From Desulfobacteraceae bacterium (GTDB taxonomy: Bacteria; Desulfobacterota; Desulfobacteria; Desulfobacterales; Desulfobacteraceae), in the NCBI GenBank assembly GCA_016743945.1, contig JADGFI010000017.1, positions 45,420 to 109,419 of the forward strand: a stretch of 64,000 bases of DNA. The letters run 5' to 3'. The notes beneath the pieces are model-generated. The model had not been told where the DNA came from. It searched no databases and worked only from the letters and a program-made list of their open reading frames with translations. This document shows, piece by piece, positions 50,025-58,113 of the stretch. The translations under genes and the position numbers were made by a program. How positions within the stretch are numbered: position 1 is the first letter of the stretch; each line of letters opens with the position of its first letter.

Positions 50025-51800
50025 TTAATAGGTTTTTGTGAGATAGATTCTTCGTTTTGCCTGACTGGGAATCACATAGATTGGTTTTCCTTCAATTGTG
50101 TCTTCAATGGTTTTCCATTTTAATCGATTTCTTTGAATGGAACTATTTTGCCCAAAATACTTCTGCCTGAGAAGAAAATGCTCGGTTTTACCAATGGCAC
50201 CCTTCTTTTTCTCAGCAGCGTATGCTTGGGAATCCAAGACAATAGATATTGCCTTACCCCTGGAACGGGGTAAAAGATCATTTTTGTAAGCAACTGCCTG
50301 ATGAATGATATAGCTTTTTTTCTCTCTGGCCGATGTGACCGCTCGATATTGGGGAATGACTTCAATCGGAGGATGAGCTTCCTGCATATAGACTTTTTCA
50401 ATGATGACACCCAGCGATAACTGGTCTATTTCCTGTTTCATCTTTTGATAAAGCTCGTCTTGAGCTTTGTTTCGTCCTTGAGTCAACAGCACGTCAAGTT
50501 CGAGATGTCCTAAAACCGCATGCGCCTTATGAGTTAAGATAGCGCGTAACAATTCGTGAGTGTTTCGGACTCCCAGTGCATACTGCTTCGCATCAGTAAC
50601 GCGATAGTAGCACAGAAAATTAACGTCTACCAGATTTTCATCCCCTGAAATCGCGATCGCTTCTTCAGCAACTTTACTATATCTTCCCTCCTGATGGGTA
50701 TATTCCCACAGGTAAACGTCGGGTTCCTTTCCTTGAAAATTCATATTGGTTCTAAACCCGGTTTCAAGACGAATAGGAACACCTGTATCCACAAATACGA
50801 CCCTGCCAACAGGTTCAGGAAGGTGAAAGTGCGGTCCGGCAGAGTTTTGTTCAACAACAGCGCCAAAGCGAAACTCTAGTCCTGTTTGATAGGGCAATAC
50901 TTTATAAAAACCAGTACCAATATATAAGAGAATAATCAGCAATGTGGTTGCTATAATCACTTTTTGATACGCGTTTAAAATAAATTCAGCTGGTATCTTT
51001 TGAAGTTTTATGAAGGACTGATTTTTCCCCTCAAGGTTTTGGGTGATTTTTTTTCCAAAGGCTTTCATCTTTTGTCGGTAATCTGGAGTAAGAATGACTT
51101 TAACCCGGGAAGGGACCTTAACCCTGAAGTTGAATAGGCGGAAAAACTTTACTAATAACCTGATTCCCACTTGAAAAACAGCAATTGCGATTAATAAAGA
51201 CATGAAGCGAGCAAACTGAATGCCAAAATAGCCTAAAAACAAAGCAACCCAAACACCAAAGGAGGTCAGGAAATCGGAATAAGTATGGTAGCTTTCTGCG
51301 ACAAAGGCGATGGAGTTGTGTCTTTTGCCGATCCTGGCTTTATAGCGTGATACGACCAATGTGATTCCCAGGATAATCGAAATGCCAGCCAGAGATATCA
51401 CCACAGGCACACTATATGTCAGGCTATAACTGTCGGTTTTATCAAAAATAACCGACCAAAACATTTTTGTACTAGTAAAAATCAAGGCCAATGAGATCAG
51501 AAGGGCGGCAGCAGCTTCCGTTTGCTTTGCTTTTGGACTGTCGTGAAAACTGTGATGGACAATGATAGAAATTAAGACCATGATGCTCACCGCCAAATCA
51601 CCACCTGAATGGAGAGCATCCGCTAACAGTAAAGTGTTCTCCGATAAAATGGACAACAGGTATTTAAAGATGATCAGAAAAAGATCAACATTGATTGCGA
51701 TAAATGAAGCCTTTATCAGCGCACTAAATCTTGAATAATCGGGCGTTACAGAGCTATTATCCTGATCAGGAGAAATTGTATTTTCTATTTCTTCAGTCAT
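50025..51800 (-). CDS. Cation diffusion facilitator-SPFH (HflK-like) fusion protein
   Basis: A 591-aa protein joining two families. Residues ~25-220 form a CDF transporter membrane domain with about six TM helices and both metal-site motifs: ADALHSGGD in TM2 (H64, D68) and ESYHTYSD in TM5 (H172, D176), the HxxxD pairs usual for zinc/iron-type CDFs. After a linker (225-275) comes a further TM helix and an HflK-like SPFH domain (~298-575: YQTGLEFRFGAVVEQNSAGPHFHLPEPVGR). The usual cytoplasmic CDF C-terminal domain is absent. It starts the three-gene SPFH operon, so ion transport may be built into an SPFH assembly. Confidence 0.87.
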   Translation of the reverse strand: MTEEIENTISPDQDNSSVTPDYSRFSALIKASFIAINVDLFLIIFKYLLSILSENTLLLADALHSGGDLAVSIMVLISIIVHHSFHDSPKAKQTEAAAALLISLALIFTSTKMFWSVIFDKTDSYSLTYSVPVVISLAGISIILGITLVVSRYKARIGKRHNSIAFVAESYHTYSDFLTSFGVWVALFLGYFGIQFARFMSLLIAIAVFQVGIRLLVKFFRLFNFRVKVPSRVKVILTPDYRQKMKAFGKKITQNLEGKNQSFIKLQKIPAEFILNAYQKVIIATTLLIILLYIGTGFYKVLPYQTGLEFRFGAVVEQNSAGPHFHLPEPVGRVVFVDTGVPIRLETGFRTNMNFQGKEPDVYLWEYTHQEGRYSKVAEEAIAISGDENLVDVNFLCYYRVTDAKQYALGVRNTHELLRAILTHKAHAVLGHLELDVLLTQGRNKAQDELYQKMKQEIDQLSLGVIIEKVYMQEAHPPIEVIPQYRAVTSAREKKSYIIHQAVAYKNDLLPRSRGKAISIVLDSQAYAAEKKKGAIGKTEHFLLRQKYFGQNSSIQRNRLKWKTIEDTIEGKPIYVIPSQAKRRIYLTKTY

Positions 51801-51863
51801 GAATGTTTGTTTTATATACCCCCCATTATCAAACGTGTTTTAACAACTGCCTAAGGCATTTCA

Positions 51864-52152
51864 TCAGTTTAATAGTAGATGTAAAGCCAGAATAACCATC
51901 AATAGAGCACCCAATAGTTCTAAAAAAAACTCACCAATCCACATTCAGTTAAATTGACTATATATCGATTGTCTCAAACTGGTTTTTGGAAGTAAAACCG
52001 CTAGTCCAAATAACGATATTGTGATACCCATTCCCAAGGGCATTGTCAAGGCCAACATGATTCCCAGCAAATCCATTTTCATCGGCAACATAAAAATCAA
52101 CGAAAAGTAATATATACCATAAATAAATGGGTGCAATCTCGTTTGGTGGCAA
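51864..52152 (-). pseudogene. Remnant of a hydrophobic membrane protein, NicO/RcnA-like C-terminus
   Basis: The - strand reads YFSLIFMLPMKMDLLGIMLALTMPLGMGITISLFGLAVLL..., then an in-frame TGA (51945-51947), then MWIGEFFLELLGALLMVILALHLLLN and a stop. The glycine-rich helix GMGITISLFGLAVLL and the final ELLGALLMVILAL resemble the end of NicO/RcnA nickel-cobalt transporters. Most of the protein is missing and the frame is broken by a nonsense codon, so this is a relic. The family call is tentative. Confidence 0.5.
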
Positions 52153-52301
52153 AATTTTTAATCATAGTTTTCTGTCTGTCATGTCATAAAAAATCTGTTG
52201 TGCTGGCTAAGGAATAGCTAAAAGCGCTATAGCATTTATGGCAATAAATATTAACAAAAGCCGTACAATATATTTTATTATTTCAAATGGTGATAGCCTT
52301 T

Positions 52302-52668
52302 CGAGACAAATTTTTTTTCATTTATATTTCCGCCCGGGGGATGTCCCGGGCGAAAAACCCCACCAGCAGAGAGACCCAGCCGGACATAAAGGCCGACAGA
52401 TCCCCGAAGCTCTCTTTCAAAAACACATATCCCCCCCTTCCGGCTCTGGGAAATCTTGCCCCCAGCTCGGTATAGCACAATGCTCCGGACAGGGCAAACA
52501 GGCCGCCCACCAACCAGCAGAGCATCATGGTAAAGGGGTCCCCCAGTTCTTGGATGATAAACCCCGTGGTGGTGAAGATCCCGGTGCCCACCATGTTGGC
52601 CACCACCAGGCCCAGGGCAGAGAACAGCCCGATTTCCCGGTTAGGTATTGGGTTCCGCTGCAGGTCAT
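52302..52668 (-). pseudogene. Truncated, frameshifted amino-acid permease copy
   Basis: The first ~110 codons of the permease at 62139-63581 are repeated here at near identity (VGTGIFTTTGFIIQELGDP, MLCWLVGGLFALSGALCYTELGARFPRAG). A 1-nt deletion near codon 10 breaks the start. After SLLVGF the coding sequence ends abruptly in the palindrome that in the other locus lies behind the gene at 60611. The left part 52302-52352 matches 60545-60597 and 52356 onward matches 63271 onward, so a duplicated block lost about 2.7 kb at a short GGGCGgAA homology. Confidence 0.9.
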
Positions 52669-52673
52669 GGTTC

Positions 52674-53564
52674 TTACTCTACCGTTTCCATAAAGTCACC
52701 CAGGTAAATAAGGTGTTCAAAGGGGATCTTCCCTGCGGCCTTCACTCTGGAGACGATATCTGCCAGGGTGCCCTGGATGACCCTTTCCTGTGCATCATAC
52801 CCGGCCTTTACCACCAGGGCCATCGGGGTTTGTTCCGGATACCGGGCTTTCAGTTCCCCTACGAGCTTTTCAAAATCTGTGAACATGGTAAAGATCACCA
52901 TGGATGAACGGGTGGCTGCCATGCGGTCAAGGGTATCCGCACCTGGGTAGTCTTTTTTTAAATCCGCTGCATTGGTGAGGATGGCGGAATGGGAAGCGTT
53001 TCCAAAGGTCAGGCCTTTTCCCAGGGCCGCATTGGCGGCATTGAGGCTGCTCACTCCGGGGATCACCTTGGGGTCAAGGTCCTTGAGCATCTCCATGGTC
53101 CAGATATAGGGTCCATAAATACAGGGGTCCCCGTGGTCCAGCAGGCAGACGGTTTTTCCGGACTTGACCGCTTGGGTAACGGTTTGGATAAATGTTTCGA
53201 GGGCTTTTTTAACCTGGACCTGTTTTTCTTTTTTGATCACCGTTCCCGGGACAGAAAAACCTGTTTTCAGGGCCACGAAATACTTATGGATGGCAACGGT
53301 TGGCCGGGGCAGGCACTCTTTTCCCTTGAGCATATCCGGCCACAGCGCTTTCATTTTTTCGGAACAAAAAACAAGTTGTGATTTTTCAATGGTTTTTTGG
53401 GCTTTTAAAGTGATATTGTCCGGATCCCCGCATCCTACACTGACCAGGAAGAACCGGGCAGGATCCGGGATGGCTGCACCTGAGGAACCGGGCAGGAACA
53501 AGTAAGCAACAATAAGAATTAAGGCCCCCAGGGCCCGGGTGCGGTGGTTTTTGAATGAAATCAT
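52674..53564 (-). CDS. Exported tetrapyrrole-methylase-family protein
   Basis: A 296-aa protein of the corrin/porphyrin methylase family. It has an N-terminal signal peptide (hydrophobic 13-25, cleavage near GSSGAAIPD) not found in ordinary CobM/CbiF/SUMT enzymes. Then come FLVSVGCGDPDNITLKA (SAM loop), LLDHGDPCIYGPYIW (GDP.iYG motif), VIPGVSSLNAANAALGKGLTF and RVIQGTLADIV. The fold is complete, so binding of SAM or a tetrapyrrole is plausible, but the periplasm is not known to hold SAM. It is almost identical to the partial gene at 63587 and a paralogue of 54516-55442. It precedes the truncated permease, as in the other locus. Confidence 0.88.
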   Translation of the reverse strand: MISFKNHRTRALGALILIVAYLFLPGSSGAAIPDPARFFLVSVGCGDPDNITLKAQKTIEKSQLVFCSEKMKALWPDMLKGKECLPRPTVAIHKYFVALKTGFSVPGTVIKKEKQVQVKKALETFIQTVTQAVKSGKTVCLLDHGDPCIYGPYIWTMEMLKDLDPKVIPGVSSLNAANAALGKGLTFGNASHSAILTNAADLKKDYPGADTLDRMAATRSSMVIFTMFTDFEKLVGELKARYPEQTPMALVVKAGYDAQERVIQGTLADIVSRVKAAGKIPFEHLIYLGDFMETVE

Positions 53565-53645
53565 GGTTTTTCCTTTGAGATCCTGTGAAGAGGTTGAGAT
53601 GCAGTCCGGGGCGGATCATTGTCCCCCGGACGGCACCAGGTTAAA

Positions 53646-54305
53646 TTAATAGCAAAAGGTCAGTCCGGCATAAAAAGACATGGGCTCCAGGCCATCATCC
53701 ACATAGGCATTGGCGATATTGTCCACCCCGGTGAAACATTCCATCTGCCGGGAGAGTTTTTTGGAAATTCTAAAATCAGCCCGGGTAACGGCTGTTTCAT
53801 TCCCGGCGTCAAACTCGCGTTCTCCGATATGGGTGAGCCGGAAGCTGGTCCTGATGCCCAGGTCCGGGTTGGAGTAGCCCAGCTTGACAAAAGCGCTAAT
53901 GTCCGGGCGGTTTTCAAGGGATTCTCCGGTGTCCTTGTTTTCAGCATCCAGAAAGCTCAGGTTGGTGATGTCATTGGCCAGTCCTGAATCATCCTTCCGT
54001 TCTTCCTCCCGGCCCTCGGCACCGATAGTAACCATGTGCCGGTCAAAGAAAAGGGAGGTGAACCTGCCTTCCAACTGATCCAACCGTCGCTTGGAATGGT
54101 TTTCATCCCCGATGGTGCCGGGGGTCATGGAAGTGGGAGGATCCATTTTTATGTCAGCTTCATGGGTGGAATGATTTGTCCTGAGCATAATATTGGATAC
54201 CGGGCAGCCGGCCAAGTGGAATTCAATTGTGGCCTGGATACCCTCCGATAATTTTCCGTCCACATAAGGCCCCAGGTGATTTTGGGCCTTTTTGCAATTT
54301 GTCAT
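53646..54305 (-). pseudogene. Chimera: anti-sigma zinc-finger start joined to TonB-receptor end
   Basis: A 219-aa open frame with a good GGAGG site. The first ~37 residues (MTNCKKAQNHLGPYVDGKLSEG...EFHLAGCPV) are a zf-HC2 anti-sigma zinc finger. From SNIMLRTNHSTH on, the sequence is the C-terminal quarter of a TonB-dependent receptor (FVKLGYSNPDLGIRTSFRLTHIGEREF, VDNIANAYVDDG, ending LTFCY). The receptor's signal, plug and most of the barrel are missing. The most likely origin is a deletion joining two genes, so a working product is unlikely. Confidence 0.75.
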
Positions 54306-54316
54306 GTTTCATCCTC

Positions 54317-54535
54317 CTACTGAATTACGCGAAGACCGGTCTGGAATCCCCCCTGGGCAAAATCAAAAAAGATCATTCCCCTATTGTTTGTGACCGTACT
54401 CACTGCCACCAGAAAAGAGTTATCGAATATGGAGAATGGCTGCTCACCAATGTTTTGAAGGATGTTTCCCACCGACAATGGGTTTTCAGTGTTCCCAAAC
54501 GATTGCGAATTTTGTTTATCTCTTTTCAGTCTCAA
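54317..54535 (-). CDS. Short hypothetical ORF
   Basis: A 72-aa open frame starting inside the end of the tetrapyrrole-methylase gene (20-bp overlap) and ending just before the ribosome site of the chimera. It includes FSIFDNSFLVAVSTVTNNRGMIFFDFAQGG. No family was recognised and it has no signal peptide. It could be a gene fragment. Confidence 0.3.
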   Translation of the reverse strand: MRLKRDKQNSQSFGNTENPLSVGNILQNIGEQPFSIFDNSFLVAVSTVTNNRGMIFFDFAQGGFQTGLRVIQ

Positions 54536-55442
54536 TTTGGAAAGCCGGCTCCTTCATAAAATCTCCTACGTAAATGAGATGCTGAGACAAAATCGGTTTT
54601 TCCTGGATTTGTTTTAAAATTGTATCAAGTGTTCCTTTAATAACTTTTACTTTTTCCCGATAACCGGCATTACTCACTATTGCTATTGGCGTATCTGTAG
54701 GATAATATTGAGCAAGACGTTTAACCAATTGCTTTAATTCAATAAGCATAGTAAAAAATATCATGGAAGAGCGACTGGACGCCAATTTTTCAATCGAATC
54801 TTTCCCATGATAGTCTTCGTGTAAGCCAGCGCCGTTGGTCAAAATAGCAGAGGTAGCTTCTATACCAAAGGTCAGACCTTTTTTAAGTGCGGCATTGGCC
54901 GCATTGAAACTGCTGATCCCGGGCACGATTTCTGTCTTCATTCCTTTTAGTGCATCCATTATCCAGATATTGGGACCATAAATGGCCGGATCCCCATATT
55001 CAAGATAAGACACCACCTTACCGTTGTTGACAGCTTCCCTGATGCGAGCCGTAAAATTGCTTATTTTCAGTTTTAACCGCTTAATTTCATCGGCTTCATA
55101 TATTTTTTTAGAGGCACCGAAGCTAAAACCGCTTTTTAGAGACATCAAATATCTATTGATGTGATACGTCAGCTTGGGGTAAATCTCTTTGCCGGCTAAG
55201 GCATCCTTGAATGGTTCCTTCATTTCATCATTACAAAAAATAATATCAGAATTCTTTATGGTTTCCAGTGCGCGAACAGTGATATTATCACGGTCTCCAA
55301 CGCCGATACTGACCATATAAAAGCATCCTGGTTCACATGTTTCCGCATTTGTGTCAGCTGGGATATACAGCAAAAAAGAAAAACAAAATATCAGTAAGGT
55401 TAAATATATTAAATCTATCGATTTCATAAATAATTTCTCCAT
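54516..55442 (-). CDS. Exported tetrapyrrole-methylase-family protein (divergent paralogue)
   Basis: A 308-aa paralogue of 52674-53564. The signal peptide (IYLTLLIFCFSFLLYIPADTNA) is followed by CFYMVSIGVGDRDNITVRALETI, YLEYGDPAIYGPNIWIMDAL, IVPGISSFNAANAALKKGLTF and KVIKGTLDTIL, so the SAM-fold motifs are kept. Codon use is more AT-rich than in the other copies, which suggests a separate history. The start may be ATG 55442 or 55427. Retained export in a diverged paralogue argues that the signal is functional. Confidence 0.87.
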   Translation of the reverse strand: MEKLFMKSIDLIYLTLLIFCFSFLLYIPADTNAETCEPGCFYMVSIGVGDRDNITVRALETIKNSDIIFCNDEMKEPFKDALAGKEIYPKLTYHINRYLMSLKSGFSFGASKKIYEADEIKRLKLKISNFTARIREAVNNGKVVSYLEYGDPAIYGPNIWIMDALKGMKTEIVPGISSFNAANAALKKGLTFGIEATSAILTNGAGLHEDYHGKDSIEKLASSRSSMIFFTMLIELKQLVKRLAQYYPTDTPIAIVSNAGYREKVKVIKGTLDTILKQIQEKPILSQHLIYVGDFMKEPAFQIETEKR

Positions 55443-55448
55443 TTTTTT

Positions 55449-55541
55449 TTATATGAAACTTCGTCCAAGGTATCGCAATTATAGGAGTTTTATTGTTTAT
55501 TGTGGTCAGGGCAGACGTCCTGCTTCGGCCCTGCAGGTTTA
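55449..55541 (+). repeat. Intergenic structured repeat, copy C
   Basis: The core is TATATGAAACTTC, then CCAAGGTATCGCAAT, then AGGAGTTTTA. AAACTTC pairs with GGAGTTT (one G-U). A further hairpin CAGGGC...GCCCTG follows. It lies directly upstream (5') of the tetrapyrrole-methylase gene at 54516. The rest of the gap (55542-55645) holds short palindromes such as CCTATctTaatgtATAGG and no gene. Confidence 0.7.
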
Positions 55542-55645
55542 TATAAAATTCGCTCTAAAGAGCCGCTACCAGAGCCGATCCCCTCCCTTTGGTCCTATCT
55601 TAATGTATAGGGGAAAAGGACGAAAATGGTGACAACCAGATTGTT

Positions 55646-56317
55646 CTATTTCAAATAATTTTCTTTATAATTTTTCCATGAAAAGTCAGGAAGTGTCGTT
55701 ACCTCAAAGATGTCATCTCCCTTAGCATTCAGGATCTCAATTGCCAGTGATTGAAATCTTTCATAGCATCTTTTTTTCTTTTCGAAAGAGGTCTTCTTCT
55801 CCTTCAATTTCGATCTTAATTCGTAAAAATTTTTAGGGAATTGAAATGTCTTAGTTAATTTTATCGCCTTTCCATCAGATATTCGAGCAAATATAAAACA
55901 AAATTCTCCGACACTTTTATCAAAGGCAAGATTACCATTTAATATGCCGGAAGATCCTTTTCCGTACCGGGCGCCTGTAATGTAACTGATTGCATCGACC
56001 GGACAGGGCCTGATTGAGCCGCTTATTACGAACTGGTCGCCCCAAAGAGGGATATCGTTCGGATAGAGCTGGGAGAGTGCAATCTGGCATGCCCTGTAGC
56101 CAAGGGCCACACCGGGCCCTGTTGATCCGTGGAATTTTTCTATATCTTCAATCCCAATGGTGATGTTTTGAGATTTTTCTATTCCGTGAATACACAATGA
56201 AATGTCGGGAACCTTTTCAAAGCTTCCACGGTCCTGTGCCGTTGTATTTATTCCTGTAAGCATGACAAACAAAGCAAGAATGCTTAATAGTGATACTATA
56301 TTCAGAATCCTTTTCAT
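55646..56317 (-). CDS. Exported FmdE-like protein
   Basis: A 223-aa protein with a signal peptide (hydrophobic 8-22) and an FmdE (formylmethanofuran dehydrogenase subunit E) type domain: KFHGSTGPGVALGYRACQIAL and GSIRPCPVDAISYITGARYGKG. In the family the first motif is usually FHGH.CPG; here the cysteine is replaced (TGPG) while the histidine and the later cysteine are kept. FmdE domains are metal or tungsten/molybdenum linked. An exported version beside exported tetrapyrrole methylases suggests cofactor or metal handling outside the cytoplasm. The function is unproven. Confidence 0.78.
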   Translation of the reverse strand: MKRILNIVSLLSILALFVMLTGINTTAQDRGSFEKVPDISLCIHGIEKSQNITIGIEDIEKFHGSTGPGVALGYRACQIALSQLYPNDIPLWGDQFVISGSIRPCPVDAISYITGARYGKGSSGILNGNLAFDKSVGEFCFIFARISDGKAIKLTKTFQFPKNFYELRSKLKEKKTSFEKKKRCYERFQSLAIEILNAKGDDIFEVTTLPDFSWKNYKENYLK

Positions 56318-56369
56318 TTCTTTCCCCTTTATTTTTATAATTTATATTATTATTTTTTCTACTTACTTT

Positions 56370-56526
56370 CCGTTTAATTTATCGCCTGTTTTTTTTAAAT
56401 CACACAGAACTTGATTGAGATGAAGCCAATTTTTCAATACGCCATCCGGATATTGGTGGAATGCATTTATATAAAGCCCCATTCTCCATTACTTGCAATG
56501 CAATTCGCATCATTAATTCACTGAAT
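56370..56526 (-). pseudogene. C-terminal relic of a multihaem cytochrome
   Basis: On the - strand ELMMRIALQVMENGAL and, one frame over, LYINAFHQYPDGVLKNWLHLNQVLCD can be read. The intact cytochrome at 56945-58024 ends ...MSMYINAFHQYPEGILLEMIHF..., so this is the tail of a paralogue with a frameshift. No CxxCH motif remains. Confidence 0.65.
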
Positions 56527-56880
56527 TTAAAATCTGACTCGTAAATCACAATAATAAAACGCACCCATAACAGGCGTATCTAAATCCGTTATTTTTTTAT
56601 CAAATAGATTGTCAACTCCGCCAAAGACTTCAAAATGCTGCCGATTTTTTCAGCTCTGTAATTTCCGCCTATGGTTAAACGATGGTCGTCGTTAATAACG
56701 AAGTCCATCTGGCTTTCAATTACCTTTGTTTTTCACGCTCCATCGATAAAATCTATGATAGTGCCCGCTTCTATTATAGATCCATTTGAAGGAGTGTCGT
56801 TTATATAGCGCTGTTCCACATCATTATGTCTTCTTGAATAATAGGTACGCAAAAATCCTTTCCTTGACGAGCGAAATGTC
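56527..56880 (-). pseudogene. C-terminal relic of a TonB-dependent receptor
   Basis: The - strand contains RTYYSRRHNDVEQRYINDTPSNGSI, FVINDDHRLTIGGNYRAEKIG and FEVFGGVDNLFDKKITDLDTPVMGAFYY...RVRF in different frames, with one internal stop. The DNLFDK and final aromatic residue are typical of receptor C-termini. Signal, plug and most of the barrel are absent. It lies directly 5' of the cytochrome relic, so an old receptor-cytochrome pair has decayed here. Confidence 0.75.
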
Positions 56881-56944
56881 CATGCAAACAGATGTAAATA
56901 TTTTTATTGTGTTATTCATTTTTTTATCCTTTTGAGATATTGGG

Positions 56945-58024
56945 TTATCTTTTGATGCTCTGTTCGGACGTATTTTTTTGGAGTTCCATTGTGGCACCTT
57001 TAAAATGAATCATTTCCAGAAGAATGCCTTCGGGGTATTGGTGAAAAGCATTGATATACATGCTCATTCGCTGGGCATGCATCTTGTCCCTGATCAGCCA
57101 GAAATATTCCTTTGGGCTGCAGGCACCGGTTTCTTTTAACCGGCTGGCAGATTTTATAAATCCGGCCGCCAGCTTGTTTGCCTGGGCAACAATCCCGTCA
57201 CCGGCTGCAAGATCCTGCCTTGCCCGGGATTTTGCATGACATCGAGCGCAGATATCCAGCATGGCTTCCCTACGTTCAGTCCATTGTGTCATGGTGGGCC
57301 TGAAGCTGTCAGGCGCCAGAATTGGCCCGAGCATTTCCACAGCGGTTTTAACTGTCTTCTGGTCGGCTGCCCGCTTTGGATCGGGCTCTTCTCCCCGTAC
57401 ACCGAAAAATCCCCAGCTTGTTTTAACCATATGATCGCCGTCGGGCATATGGCAGGTGGCGCATGTGGGAATGCTGTCGTCCAGTCCCCGTGATTTGTAT
57501 AATGCCCCATGTTTTGAAAAACTGTAAGATTCGTACTGGGGATGATTGCCCATGTGACAGGGAAGGCATGATTCGGGTCTTCTCGCTTCCTGGGCTGAAA
57601 ATCTGTGGCCGCTGTGGCAGGCATCGCATTGCCCACCGTCTTTGCAAATTTCGTTATGACAGGTGGCGCAGGATCGTTCAAAAATTGCAGGAGATTGAGT
57701 TTTGACCTTTTTGCCCATGGCTGAAACATATAATGCCTCTTCCGCTTTTCCGTGTTTGCCCATGGTAAAACCTTCTGCCTGTTTCTTATGACATCCTCCG
57801 CATTCCTTTATGGACGGCATGACTGCCTTATCCACATTTTTTTCATTTGAGTGGGCTCGGCCGTGACAGTCGACACATCCCATGCCGGAATTTGCCATCC
57901 TGGATTTTTCCCACTCCTTAACCATGGAAGGATTGTTTTTCCGGTGACATTGAATACATCCGTCCTGGGACGCATGGGCAAAGGTGGCAAATAAAAACAC
58001 TGCCAGGAACATCCACTTTTCCAT
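56945..58024 (-). CDS. Octahaem c-type cytochrome
   Basis: A 359-aa periplasmic protein with a signal peptide (cleavage near THAS in ATFAHASQ) and eight CxxCH haem sites: CIQCH, CVDCH, CGGCH, CATCH, CDACH, CLPCH, CATCH, CARCH. Spacing and the C-terminal helical domain with KEYFWLIRDKMHAQRMSMYINAF resemble the HAO-like octahaem cytochrome superfamily, though shorter than hydroxylamine oxidoreductase (~500 aa). AAGGAG precedes the start. It probably transfers electrons or reduces a small substrate in the periplasm. A relic of a paralogue lies just downstream. Confidence 0.88.
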   Translation of the reverse strand: MEKWMFLAVFLFATFAHASQDGCIQCHRKNNPSMVKEWEKSRMANSGMGCVDCHGRAHSNEKNVDKAVMPSIKECGGCHKKQAEGFTMGKHGKAEEALYVSAMGKKVKTQSPAIFERSCATCHNEICKDGGQCDACHSGHRFSAQEARRPESCLPCHMGNHPQYESYSFSKHGALYKSRGLDDSIPTCATCHMPDGDHMVKTSWGFFGVRGEEPDPKRAADQKTVKTAVEMLGPILAPDSFRPTMTQWTERREAMLDICARCHAKSRARQDLAAGDGIVAQANKLAAGFIKSASRLKETGACSPKEYFWLIRDKMHAQRMSMYINAFHQYPEGILLEMIHFKGATMELQKNTSEQSIKR

Positions 58025-58113
58025 TTTATCTCCTTAATAAACATAATGTATTAAATCAAAACGCATTTAGTATTATATTGATTGTTTTTTTTGTGTCGTT
58101 GCGCCATAGCAAG

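Noticed and set aside
51945..51947. In-frame TGA as selenocysteine in the NicO-like remnant
   Set aside because: No SECIS-like hairpin seen directly behind it, the protein family has no Sec position there, and the 5' part of the gene is missing.
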